6,052 nt of DNA from Pseudomonadota bacterium (GCA_021839095.1 JAKCBU010000077.1:1-6052); one strand, 5' to 3'; counted from the stretch's first letter, positions 1-5,948 are shown. A program made the numbers and translations. The notes: generated by a model not told the origin, from the letters alone.

Positions 1-1
1 T

Positions 2-451
2 GCCAGTGTGGCACAAGCGGGTAAAGTCGGCGAGGGCGATGAGCCGGTACTGGTGTTGGGCGAAGCGGGAGAAGACAGCTACTCCGGAGGCTTGCGCCTC
101 AGCGCATTGCGGGTGCTGGACATGGCTGCGGCCCGTGCCGAATTGGCCATCCAACTGACCATGGCGTTGGATACCGCGGCCACACTGGCACCGCAAGACC
201 TGCTTGCGGTACTCCGCGCGTATCCCGGCGCCACGGGGCTGCGTCTGCGTCTGCGTATCGATGACGATGTGGTGGCCCAGTTGCGCGTGGGGGAGGGTCT
301 GGGATTCGCCGCTGTCCCCGACTGTGTTGCGGCCTTGGCTGCATTGGTGCCCACGGCCCGCTGGGGTTGGGACTACCGACCCGCCTCGGTTCTCGTCAAT
401 AATGTCACCTCTTTGGAACGCGCCCGGCAATCGGCGCGGCGTCCGGCCTGA
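2..451 (+). CDS. dnaE: DNA polymerase III alpha subunit, C-terminal end (partial)
   Basis: Only the last 149 codons are in the window; the frame is open to the left edge, so the GTG at 8 is not a real start. The gene encodes the catalytic subunit of the replicative DNA polymerase, but the polymerase active site lies upstream and is not visible. The call rests on the C-terminal region. A stretch reading YSGGLRLSALRVLDMAAAR resembles the FSGGLRMTAREVMDIDEAR segment I recall from Escherichia coli DnaE. It is followed by a Leu/Val-rich small domain and an arginine-rich tail. The tail runs some 25 residues past where the E. coli protein ends, by my memory of that sequence. The gene lies 32 bases upstream of accA on the same strand, a neighbourhood common in gammaproteobacteria. 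No terminator is seen between them, so co-transcription is likely. Confidence 0.88.
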   Translation, partial: ASVAQAGKVGEGDEPVLVLGEAGEDSYSGGLRLSALRVLDMAAARAELAIQLTMALDTAATLAPQDLLAVLRAYPGATGLRLRLRIDDDVVAQLRVGEGLGFAAVPDCVAALAALVPTARWGWDYRPASVLVNNVTSLERARQSARRPA

Positions 452-483
452 CCGTCGTGCTTTCCAAGCTGTAAGGAGCCACT

Positions 484-1434
484 GTGAAAAACTACTATCT
501 TGATTTTGAGCAATCGGTATCCGAGCTGGATGCCAAAGTGGAGGAACTCCGTGCGCTCAACCAGCCGGGCATCGCCGAAGAAATTCGTCGGCTGGAGGTC
601 AAGGCGCGTAAGGAGTTGCAGCGTATCTACGGCAAACTCGGCGCCTGGCAGACGGTGCAGGTGGCCCGTCATCCGCAGAGACCCTACACCCTGGACTATG
701 TGCAGGCCCTTTTTACGGAGGTGCAGGTGTTGGCGGGGGATCGCGCCTTTGCGGACGATCCGGCCATCGTCGGCGGTCTGGCCCGTTTCAACGGTCAGCC
801 TATCGTCTGGATGGGGCACCAGAAGGGTCGCGACACCAAGGAAAAGATTCAGCGCAACTTCGGTATGCCGCGGCCGGAGGGCTACCGTAAGGCGCTGCGC
901 CTGCTGCGTCTTGCCGAGCGGTTTTTGTTGCCGGTCTTCACCTTTATCGATACGCCGGGTGCCTATCCTGGTATTGGCGCGGAGGAACGTGGGCAGAGCG
1001 AGGCCATCGCCCGTAACCTCGCGGTGATGTCGGATCTCGCGGTGCCCATCATTTGCACGGTCATTGGCGAAGGGGGGTCCGGTGGAGCATTGGCCATTGG
1101 GGTGGGTGATCGGATGTTGATGCTGGAATACAGTGTTTACTCGGTGATTTCTCCCGAAGGTTGCGCCTCGATCCTTTGGAAAGATGCCTCCATGGCGGCC
1201 GAGGCCGCGGAAACCTTGGGCATTACCGCACGTCGTCTGCAAGGTTTGGGTCTGGTTGATGAGGTGCTGACGGAGCCTTTGGGGGGCGCGCATCGTGATC
1301 CGGAGGCCGTCTTCGCGCTGACAAAAGTGCGCCTCGCCCATCATCTGCAGGAATTGCGGGCCATGGGCGCCAGCAAGCTGCTTACCGCACGTTATGAACG
1401 CCTGATGCACTATGGAGTCGTCGGCGCGGCCTGA
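484..1434 (+). CDS. accA: Acetyl-CoA carboxylase carboxyltransferase subunit alpha
   Basis: AccA pairs with the zinc-binding AccD to form the carboxyltransferase that moves the carboxyl group from carboxybiotin to acetyl-CoA. This gives malonyl-CoA, the committed step of cytosolic fatty acid synthesis. The product is 316 residues, close to the E. coli length of about 319. Family landmarks are intact: a helical N-terminus (about 1-50), [13 protein letters not shown] (61-73), [20 protein letters not shown] (111-130), the [20 protein letters not shown] segment (154-173), the glycine-rich [16 protein letters not shown] (195-210) and [12 protein letters not shown] (223-234). The crotonase-like fold glycines that shape the oxyanion hole are present. 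The start is GTG at 484, chosen because AAGGAG (473-478) sits five bases upstream and the N-terminus matches the family. The gene follows dnaE and overlaps tilS at its 3' end. Confidence 0.97.
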   Translation: MKNYYLDFEQSVSELDAKVEELRALNQPGIAEEIRRLEVKARKELQRIYGKLGAWQTVQVARHPQRPYTLDYVQALFTEVQVLAGDRAFADDPAIVGGLARFNGQPIVWMGHQKGRDTKEKIQRNFGMPRPEGYRKALRLLRLAERFLLPVFTFIDTPGAYPGIGAEERGQSEAIARNLAVMSDLAVPIICTVIGEGGSGGALAIGVGDRMLMLEYSVYSVISPEGCASILWKDASMAAEAAETLGITARRLQGLGLVDEVLTEPLGGAHRDPEAVFALTKVRLAHHLQELRAMGASKLLTARYERLMHYGVVGAA

Positions 1435-2779
1435 ACTGGAGCGGCGTCTCCAGGTTCGCCTGTACGGGGACTTGCGCCCGCCCGAGGGCTGCAAGCTCTA
1501 TGTGGCGTATAGCGGGGGCGGTGACTCCACGGCCCTGCTCGCGGCATTGGCATCCTTGGGATATCCCGTGCATGCCCTGCATGTGGATCACGGTTGGCAC
1601 CCGGACAGTGGCCGATGGGCGCGGACGTGCCAGGTTATGGCCGCCGCCTTGGAGATTCCCTGCACCCTGTTGCGTCTGCCGGCACATACCCCGGGGGAGG
1701 GACCGGAAGACCAGGCACGGCGGGCCCGTTATGCCCTGATGGCCGCTCAACTGGGGCCGGGTGATTGGTTGTTCACCGCCCAGCACCGGGAGGATCAGGC
1801 AGAGACGGTGCTTTTGCAGCTTTTGCGCGGCGCTGGTGTGGCGGGGCTGGCGGCCATGCCCTCGCGGCGGCCTTTGGGCCTGGGATTTCTGGTCCGTCCG
1901 CTGCTGGACGTGCCGCGGCGGGTACTGCGGGATTATCTGGAACGGCGGCGTTTGCCCTTTCTGGACGATCCGGCCAACGCCGATATGCGCTATGACCGTG
2001 TGCGTGTGCGCCGCGCCCTGTTGCCGCAACTCGGCGCCTTGGGTTGGCCGCATGCGGCGCGAAATATCGCGCGCGCGGCGGATAATCTCGCCGACATGCG
2101 GGAAATCGCCACGGAATGGTTGACTCAGCACTGGCGGCAATATCAGGCGGACTATCCTGGCCGCCCCAGAGATACGCTGGCTCTCCCCTATTTGAGTGAT
2201 TTATCCACCGCGGCGCAACGCACCTTTGTACGGGGCTGGCTGCAGATGCTGCAGATCCCCGTCCCCCCGCGTGAGCGTCTGGAGGTGCTGCTGGAGGCGG
2301 TGCGGCAGGGACGAGGCGGTGTTCAGATTCAATGGGCAGGGGGATCCGCCTGGTTGCAAGGTGGCAAGCTGCGCGCCTGGGCGCAACCGGCGGTGGATGT
2401 CTCAGAGGTGGCGGCATGGCGGGAGGGACCATGGCGTGCCGCCGCGGGTATGACCTTGCCTTTCCGGGGTTGGCAGGTCGCCTTGCGGAACCTTGCGCCG
2501 GATGCTCCCTGCTGCCATGCGCTGGATGCCCGTTATGCGGATGTCCCACTCACCTGGCGCCGCCGCCGTAACGGAGAACTGTATGCCACCGGACAGGGTC
2601 GTCACCGTCCCCTGAAGAAATTGTTGCTGGAGTCAGGGGTTCCTCCGGGTCGGCGCGCGAATGTCCCTGTGCTTTGGGATGACGCGGGGCATTTGTTGCT
2701 GATTTTGGGGTACTATACCGCGCCGGAGGCGCGCCCTCGCGGCGGCGTGGCGCTTTATCTCTGGAAATCGCACGCATGA
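1412..2779 (+). CDS. tilS: tRNA(Ile)-lysidine synthase
   Basis: TilS ligates lysine to the wobble cytidine of the CAU anticodon of a minor tRNA-Ile, using ATP, so that the tRNA reads AUA and is charged with isoleucine. The product is 455 residues. The N-terminal PP-loop ATPase domain carries SGGGDS (34-39), HVDHG (57-61), [18 protein letters not shown] (123-140) and RPLLDVPR (162-169). A middle substrate-recognition region follows. The C-terminal TilS domain includes RRRRNGE (383-389) and the [20 protein letters not shown] stretch (401-420). The conserved Asn after Arg in the usual xRNxxR segment seems to be Val here (RVRVR, 196-200). The ATG at 1412 lies inside accA, overlaps it by 23 bases and has no strong ribosome binding site. 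Translation is probably coupled to accA. The gene converges with pyrC. Confidence 0.95.
   Translation: MESSARPELERRLQVRLYGDLRPPEGCKLYVAYSGGGDSTALLAALASLGYPVHALHVDHGWHPDSGRWARTCQVMAAALEIPCTLLRLPAHTPGEGPEDQARRARYALMAAQLGPGDWLFTAQHREDQAETVLLQLLRGAGVAGLAAMPSRRPLGLGFLVRPLLDVPRRVLRDYLERRRLPFLDDPANADMRYDRVRVRRALLPQLGALGWPHAARNIARAADNLADMREIATEWLTQHWRQYQADYPGRPRDTLALPYLSDLSTAAQRTFVRGWLQMLQIPVPPRERLEVLLEAVRQGRGGVQIQWAGGSAWLQGGKLRAWAQPAVDVSEVAAWREGPWRAAAGMTLPFRGWQVALRNLAPDAPCCHALDARYADVPLTWRRRRNGELYATGQGRHRPLKKLLLESGVPPGRRANVPVLWDDAGHLLLILGYYTAPEARPRGGVALYLWKSHA
1433..1457 (+). repeat. Hairpin at the accA stop / early tilS
   Basis: An imperfect inverted repeat: GAACTGGAG (1433-1441), loop CGGCGT, then CTCCAGGTTC (1448-1457) with one bulged G. 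This gives nine base pairs. The 5' arm contains the last two bases of the accA TGA stop. There is no T-run after it, so it is not an intrinsic terminator. It could affect ribosome re-initiation on tilS or mRNA decay, which is inference only; a chance hairpin in GC-rich coding sequence is possible. Confidence 0.4.
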
Positions 2780-2812
2780 CGTGACCGCCCTCGCCCTGGA
2801 AAGACTCTCCGT

Positions 2813-4144
2813 TCAGCCCACTGCCGGCATAGGCGTCGACGCCGCATAATGCAGCGGTTGCCCGTGTGCATTAGGAAGCACTTCGCCCTTGTCAAAAACC
2901 ACCCGCCCACCGACAATGGTGGTGATGGGCCAGCCGGTCAGGACTCGGCCATGGAAAGGACTCCAGCCCGCCCTGGTGAACATCTCTTCGTTGCGAACGG
3001 GCTTTTCACGGGTCATGTCGACCAGGGTAAGATCCGCGTCCCAGCCGATGGCGATGCGCCCCTTGTTGGCTACGCCGTAGAGTCGTGCCGGGTTATAGCA
3101 CATCCAGCGCTGCAGCTCGGCCAAACTGCATTGGCCGTCGCGCATGGCTGTAAGCATCAGAGGTAAACTGGTTTCCACGCCGGGCATGCCCGAGGGTGCG
3201 CGCGGGTAGCCCAAGGCTTTTTCCGTCAGCAGATGGGGGGCATGGTCTGTGGCGATACAATCGATGACACCGCTGCGAAGACCCTCCCAGAGGGCTTGGC
3301 GATCGTGCTCACTGCGGATCGGCGGATTCATCTGCGCCAGAGGCCCCATCGTGGCATAGGCGTCAGTGGTCAGGAAAAGGTGGTTGGGAATAGCCTCGCA
3401 ACTGATGTATGGGGTCTTTTCCCGCCGCAGAAACGCGGTTTCGATCGCCGTGGACAAATGCAGCACGTGCAAACGGCGCTGATATTTTTTCGCCAGTCGC
3501 ACCGCCCGTGTGGTGGCCATCAAGGCGGACTGCTCATCGCGAATACGGGAGTGATCGGCAGGATCGCAACTCTCCATAAACTGCGCGCGCCGCTCACGGA
3601 TGCGCGCTTCATCCTCCGCATGCACGGCAATCGGTTTGCGTCCATGCGCGAAAATGCGATCCAAATCCTCTTCCTGGTCCACCAGCAGATTACCCGTGCT
3701 GGCGCCCATGAAAATCTTGATGCCGCAAGCCGCTTCGGCCGCCAGCAAATGATCGAGATTATTCGGGGTCGCGCCGATGAAAAAACCGTAATTCACCACG
3801 GATTTTTCATCGGCGCGCGCCAGTTTGTCCGTCAGGGCGGTGGGACTGGTTGTCGGCGGATTGGTGTTGGGCATTTCCAGAAAGCTGGTAACCCCCCCCT
3901 TGGCTGCCGCGCGTGAACCGCTGGAGAGGTCTTCCTTGTGTTCATTGCCGGGCTCACGGAAGTGCACCTGCGGATCCATCACGCCGGGCATCAGCACATG
4001 GCCTCCGGCCTCGATAACCGTATCCGCATCGCGACCGATATCCCGGTCTATGGCCGCGATGCGACCACCCTCGGCGAAAAGATCGCCATGATAAAGTTCA
4101 CCGGAGGGCAGGGCAATGCGGGCGTTACGGACCAGCAGGCGCAC
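2813..4144 (-). CDS. pyrC: Dihydroorotase (amidohydrolase family, Gln-variant metal motif)
   Basis: Predicted cytosolic metal-dependent enzyme of the cyclic amidohydrolase family. It would interconvert N-carbamoyl-aspartate and dihydroorotate in pyrimidine synthesis. With the GTG start at 4144 it has 443 residues. The usual HxH metal motif reads DPQVHFREPG (57-66), with Gln59 in place of the first His. Other landmarks are MPNTNPP (91-97), IKIFMGASTG (142-151; Lys143 fits the position of the carbamylated lysine in related hydantoinases), His175 in AVHAED, HVLHLS (226-231), MNPPIR (272-277), ATDHAPH (298-304; Asp300 is the expected catalytic base) and SGMPGVETSLPLM (318-330). GTG at 4144 is preferred because AGGA lies eight bases upstream and the family N-terminus starts there; a longer frame to 4300 only overlaps dksA. 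The gap to dksA is four bases, implying one operon. Allantoinase or hydantoinase activity is a less likely alternative. Confidence 0.88.
   Translation of the reverse strand: MRLLVRNARIALPSGELYHGDLFAEGGRIAAIDRDIGRDADTVIEAGGHVLMPGVMDPQVHFREPGNEHKEDLSSGSRAAAKGGVTSFLEMPNTNPPTTSPTALTDKLARADEKSVVNYGFFIGATPNNLDHLLAAEAACGIKIFMGASTGNLLVDQEEDLDRIFAHGRKPIAVHAEDEARIRERRAQFMESCDPADHSRIRDEQSALMATTRAVRLAKKYQRRLHVLHLSTAIETAFLRREKTPYISCEAIPNHLFLTTDAYATMGPLAQMNPPIRSEHDRQALWEGLRSGVIDCIATDHAPHLLTEKALGYPRAPSGMPGVETSLPLMLTAMRDGQCSLAELQRWMCYNPARLYGVANKGRIAIGWDADLTLVDMTREKPVRNEEMFTRAGWSPFHGRVLTGWPITTIVGGRVVFDKGEVLPNAHGQPLHYAASTPMPAVG
3770..3817. repeat. Long inverted repeat inside pyrC
   Basis: The arms CGCGCCGATGAAAAA (3770-3784) and TTTTTCATCGGCGCG (3803-3817) are perfect 15-base complements. 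After one A/A mismatch, CCGT (3786-3789) pairs with ACGG (3798-3801), leaving an eight-base loop. That is 19 pairs with one mismatch. The repeat lies in codons of about residues 110-125 of the dihydroorotase. Because of the symmetry both strands encode similar peptides: RADEKSVVNYGFFIGA on the gene strand and RADEKTVIHHGFFIGA on the other. It has no terminator layout, since the AT-rich part is near the loop. Confidence 0.9.
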
Positions 4145-4148
4145 GCCG

Positions 4149-4613
4149 TCAGTCCTGTGCGATCTGTTTTTCGCGTTTTTCCTCCAGTGTCTTGCAATCG
4201 ATACAGAGGGTGGCAGTGGGGCGGGCTTCGAGACGACGCAAACCAATCTCGACACCACAACTTTCGCAGTAGCCGTACTCGCCGGCCTTGATACGGTCAA
4301 GGGCCTGGGTGATTTTACGGATCAGTTTACGTTCCCGGTCACGGGCGCGCAGTTCGAGGCCCATATCGGTTTCCAGACTGGCCCGGTCATTGGGGTCGGA
4401 ATAATTGACGTTCTCCATCTGCATGTGCTGTACCGTACGATCTACTTCGGCCATCAGTTCACGGCGCCAGTCCTCCAGAATCTTTTGAAAATGAGCGATC
4501 TGCGCAGGGCTCATGTACTCCTCGCCGGAGGTGGACTCATAAGGGGTGAAGGCGGTGAACTGCTGTGCGGCGCCGGGCGCTGTCTTCGCGGGCTGAAGCG
4601 TACTTTGATCCAT
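4149..4613 (-). CDS. dksA: RNA polymerase-binding transcription factor DksA
   Basis: DksA enters the RNA polymerase secondary channel and, with ppGpp, represses rRNA promoters and activates amino acid biosynthesis promoters in the stringent response. The product has 154 residues, close to the 151 of E. coli. An N-terminal helix region leads into a coiled coil (about 36-110). Its tip carries the functional acidic motif as DPNDRA (73-78; Asp73, Asp76, Ala78). The C-terminal zinc finger has all four cysteines: CESC (116-119) and CIDC (137-140), with EIGLRRLEARPTATLC between them. ATG at 4613 is chosen over an upstream ATG at 4676 because AGGAAG lies six bases before it and MDQSTLQ fits the family start. 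The gene is followed closely by pyrC and transcribed divergently from cbbY. Confidence 0.96.
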   Translation of the reverse strand: MDQSTLQPAKTAPGAAQQFTAFTPYESTSGEEYMSPAQIAHFQKILEDWRRELMAEVDRTVQHMQMENVNYSDPNDRASLETDMGLELRARDRERKLIRKITQALDRIKAGEYGYCESCGVEIGLRRLEARPTATLCIDCKTLEEKREKQIAQD

Positions 4614-4647
4614 TGGAGGCTTCCTATCTTCGTGGTAAATCCGCTTA

Positions 4648-4676
4648 CGTTTAACAGAGAATGGCGGTTTTGGCAA
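4648..4676 (-). promoter_or_regulatory. Putative sigma70-type promoter for dksA-pyrC
   Basis: Read on the minus strand: TTGCCA (4676-4671, five of six consensus bases), a 17-base spacer and TAAACG (4653-4648). The weak -10 box is preceded by TGT, giving an extended -10. This would start transcription near 4641, leaving a leader of roughly 28 bases before the dksA ATG. The -35 box overlaps that of the divergent cbbY promoter. Confidence 0.4.
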
Positions 4677-4698
4677 TCCGTGGCCGGTTGGTTACAAT
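4670..4698 (+). promoter_or_regulatory. Putative sigma70-type promoter for cbbY
   Basis: TTGGCA (4670-4675) and TACAAT (4693-4698) are each five of six consensus bases and are separated by the optimal 17 bases. Transcription would begin near 4705, about 70 bases upstream of the cbbY ATG. This is the best promoter match I found in the window. It lies in the only sizeable intergenic region between the core genes. Confidence 0.6.
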
Positions 4699-4701
4699 GA
4701 C

Positions 4702-4735
4702 GCCCAGTTTTTCTTGGGCATCGCGGGATTGCCCG
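4702..4735 (+). other. Two small hairpins in the cbbY leader
   Basis: GCCCAG (4702-4707) can pair with TTGGGC (4714-4719), using one G-T wobble. CGGG (4724-4727) can pair with CCCG (4732-4735). Both fall in the predicted 5' leader of cbbY, just after the inferred transcription start. They are short and may be chance. No known riboswitch was recognised. Confidence 0.25.
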
Positions 4736-4776
4736 ATGACCGTGGCTTTTTCACTGTAAAATCAGGAGAAATCTTA

Positions 4777-5541
4777 ATGCCCTTGCGTGCATTGATCTTT
4801 GATGTCGACGGAACCTTGGCCGATACCGAGCGGGACGCGCATCGGGTCGCTTTCAATCGCGCCTTCGCCGCGGCCGGTCTGCCCTTTTCATGGGATGTGC
4901 CCACTTATGGCCACTACCTCAAGGTTACCGGCGGGAAGGAACGCCTGCGCGCCTATCTGAATGAGCATCCGCATCTGCCTCAATTGAGTGATTCCGATAT
5001 CGTGGCCATCCATCGGCAAAAGACGGACTACTACGTGGAAATGATCAACGCTGGGCTGTTGCCATTGCGTCCAGGTGTGGCGCGTCTCCTGGACGCGGCG
5101 CAGGCGCATGGTCTGCTTCTGGCCATCGCCACCACGACCACGCCGGCCAATGTCGAGGCTTTGTTGCGGAGTACTCTGGGCGTTGAAGCAGCGCGGCGCT
5201 TTCATACGATTGGCGCGGGGGATATCGTGCCCCGTAAGAAGCCTGCTCCGGACATTTATGCCTATGTGTTGCGGGAGATGGGGCTGCCCGCCACGGAATG
5301 TCTTGCCATCGAGGATTCCGCGAATGGTTTGCAGTCTGCCCAAGGCGCCGGGCTTGCGACGATCGTCACACAGACGGAATACACCGCGGGACAGGATTTC
5401 AGTGCTGCGCTGCGTGTGTTGGATCATTTAGGGGAAGTCGCGGCACCCGCACATGTGTTGCAGGGGAATGGATCGGGAGAAGAGGTGGTGGTGGATATTC
5501 CCGGTTTGCACCGGTGGTGGGAGGAGACCCAGCATGCCTGA
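4777..5541 (+). CDS. cbbY: CbbY-type HAD phosphatase (xylulose-1,5-bisphosphate phosphatase)
   Basis: HAD-superfamily hydrolase predicted to dephosphorylate xylulose-1,5-bisphosphate, a misfire product of Rubisco that inhibits the enzyme. The product has 254 residues. Motif I is FDVDGTLADTE (8-18), with Asp9 as nucleophile and Asp11 as acid/base. The cap domain carries TGGKER (51-56), a hallmark of CbbY. Motif II is ATTTTPANVEAL (118-129), motif III lysine is in KKPAPDIY (154-161), and the magnesium-binding motif IV is IEDSANGLQSAQGAGL (178-193). From memory, these segments track Rhodobacter CbbY closely; the tail after about residue 225 is longer. ATG at 4777 is chosen over an in-frame TTG at 4714 because AGGAG (4764-4768) lies eight bases upstream and the HAD fold starts there. 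No Rubisco gene is in view. A related beta-phosphoglucomutase-like phosphatase is the main alternative. Confidence 0.9.
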   Translation: MPLRALIFDVDGTLADTERDAHRVAFNRAFAAAGLPFSWDVPTYGHYLKVTGGKERLRAYLNEHPHLPQLSDSDIVAIHRQKTDYYVEMINAGLLPLRPGVARLLDAAQAHGLLLAIATTTTPANVEALLRSTLGVEAARRFHTIGAGDIVPRKKPAPDIYAYVLREMGLPATECLAIEDSANGLQSAQGAGLATIVTQTEYTAGQDFSAALRVLDHLGEVAAPAHVLQGNGSGEEVVVDIPGLHRWWEETQHA

Positions 5542-5626
5542 TATCCGGGATGACCCTGTCCTCAGCGGCCGCGCATCTGCCGACCGCGCCACCGCCTTGA
5601 CGGAGAATGATCAACCGGCGGGATAG
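5534..5626 (+). CDS. Small overlapping ORF after cbbY, unknown function
   Basis: A 30-codon frame starts with ATG at 5534 inside the end of cbbY, overlapping it by eight bases, and ends with TAG at 5624-5626. GAGGAG (5521-5526) sits seven bases upstream, a near-ideal ribosome binding site, so translation coupled to cbbY is plausible. The peptide begins MPDIRDDPVLSGRAS and ends TENDQPAG. It is hydrophilic and acidic, with no signal peptide, membrane segment or cysteine. I do not recognise it. It could be a genuine small protein, the surviving N-terminus of a decayed gene, or a chance frame. Confidence 0.35.
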   Translation: MPDIRDDPVLSGRASADRATALTENDQPAG

Positions 5627-5746
5627 GGTTCGCATTGTAAGGCCCAAAGTCCCGGCATGTCGATCTCGCGTGATCGCTGTGACTGAATTCCGGGCCGGTT
5701 TCCTCGACTTCCTCTCCTGTCCCCGGCGCCCGGGTATCGTTCAGCC

Positions 5747-5767
5747 TTCCGCGGATGCGGGGTTTTT
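5747..5767 (+). terminator. Weak intrinsic terminator-like hairpin
   Basis: TTCCGC (5747-5752), a GGAT loop and GCGGGG (5757-5762) form a six-pair stem that includes two G-T wobbles. It is directly followed by five Ts (5763-5767). The layout fits a short Rho-independent terminator for the cbbY transcript, about 205 bases past its stop. The stem is short, so efficiency is doubtful. A GC-only hairpin at 5722-5734 (CCCGG, CGC loop, CCGGG) lies just upstream and has no T-run. Confidence 0.4.
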
Positions 5768-5846
5768 CCTGGAACACCGGGGGGCTTCAAATCCAGTCAT
5801 GCGGGGTTCGTGCGCGAGACATTCCCGGCGGCACTCCGAAGTGGCG

Positions 5847-5861
5847 GCGGTGTGACACCGC
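5847..5861. repeat. Short palindrome, operator-like
   Basis: GCGGTGT, a central G, then ACACCGC: a perfect seven-base inverted repeat around one base. The one-base centre favours a protein-binding dyad in DNA over an RNA hairpin, though a five-pair stem with a GTGAC loop could also form. It does not match an operator I know. Confidence 0.5.
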
Positions 5862-5867
5862 TCAATG

Positions 5868-5902
5868 GGCAGCGTCTCCCCCCGAAGGGGCACTGCCGAG
5901 AC
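5868..5902 (+). ncRNA. Possible RNA pseudoknot element
   Basis: Three helices can be drawn. GGCAG (5868-5872) pairs with CTGCC (5893-5897). GTCTC (5874-5878) pairs with GAGAC (5898-5902). CCCC (5880-5883) pairs with GGGG (5887-5890) around GAA. The first two cross, giving an H-type pseudoknot enclosing a hairpin. The 3' arms CTGCC and GAGAC are adjacent, which would allow coaxial stacking. It does not match a riboswitch or ribozyme class I can recognise. Whether it is transcribed is unknown. Confidence 0.3.
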
Positions 5903-5915
5903 AATAAATACTGGT

Positions 5916-5948
5916 GATGTCCCCGGAGATCGATGGGGATGTTCCGGG
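5916..5948. repeat. Imperfect direct repeat, 22-base period
   Basis: GATGTCCCCGG (5916-5926) and GATGTTCCGGG (5938-5948) match at nine of eleven positions and are offset by 22 bases, close to two helical turns. TCCCC (5920-5924) can alternatively pair with GGGGA (5935-5939), and CCCGG (5922-5926) with CCGGG (5944-5948). The repeat may therefore reflect either DNA binding sites or alternative RNA folds. Confidence 0.35.

Noticed and set aside
373..1494. Long minus-strand open frame of 373 codons opposite accA
   Set aside because: It is a mirror of the accA codon pattern in GC-rich DNA. The plus-strand protein is unmistakably AccA, and the antisense product has no recognisable motif or ribosome binding site.
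1773..2549. Minus-strand open frame of 258 codons opposite tilS
   Set aside because: The product is rich in Pro, Arg and Ala with no domain, and it lies fully within a well-supported tilS.
2780..2812. Terminator between the convergent tilS and pyrC genes
   Set aside because: The 33-base gap has no hairpin followed by a T-run, so I do not call one. Termination may be Rho-dependent or lie within the opposing gene.
3233..3916. Plus-strand open frame of 227 codons opposite pyrC, containing RADEK and GFFIGA like the real protein
   Set aside because: The shared peptide is explained by the inverted repeat at 3770-3817; the rest of the frame is an antisense shadow.
4145..4300. N-terminal extension of the dihydroorotase to an ATG at 4300
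   Set aside because: It lies within the dksA coding region in another frame and does not resemble a dihydroorotase. GTG at 4144, with AGGA eight bases before it, fits the family start.
5770..5820. T-arm-like bases (CTTCAAATCC and GGTTCG) suggesting a tRNA or an att site
   Set aside because: The flanking bases do not form a T stem, and no anticodon arm, D arm or acceptor stem can be drawn.
5868..5902. HDV-like self-cleaving ribozyme
   Set aside because: Helix order is similar, but the first helix is only five pairs, the fourth helix is absent, and the joining strand with the catalytic C is missing because the two 3' arms are directly adjacent.
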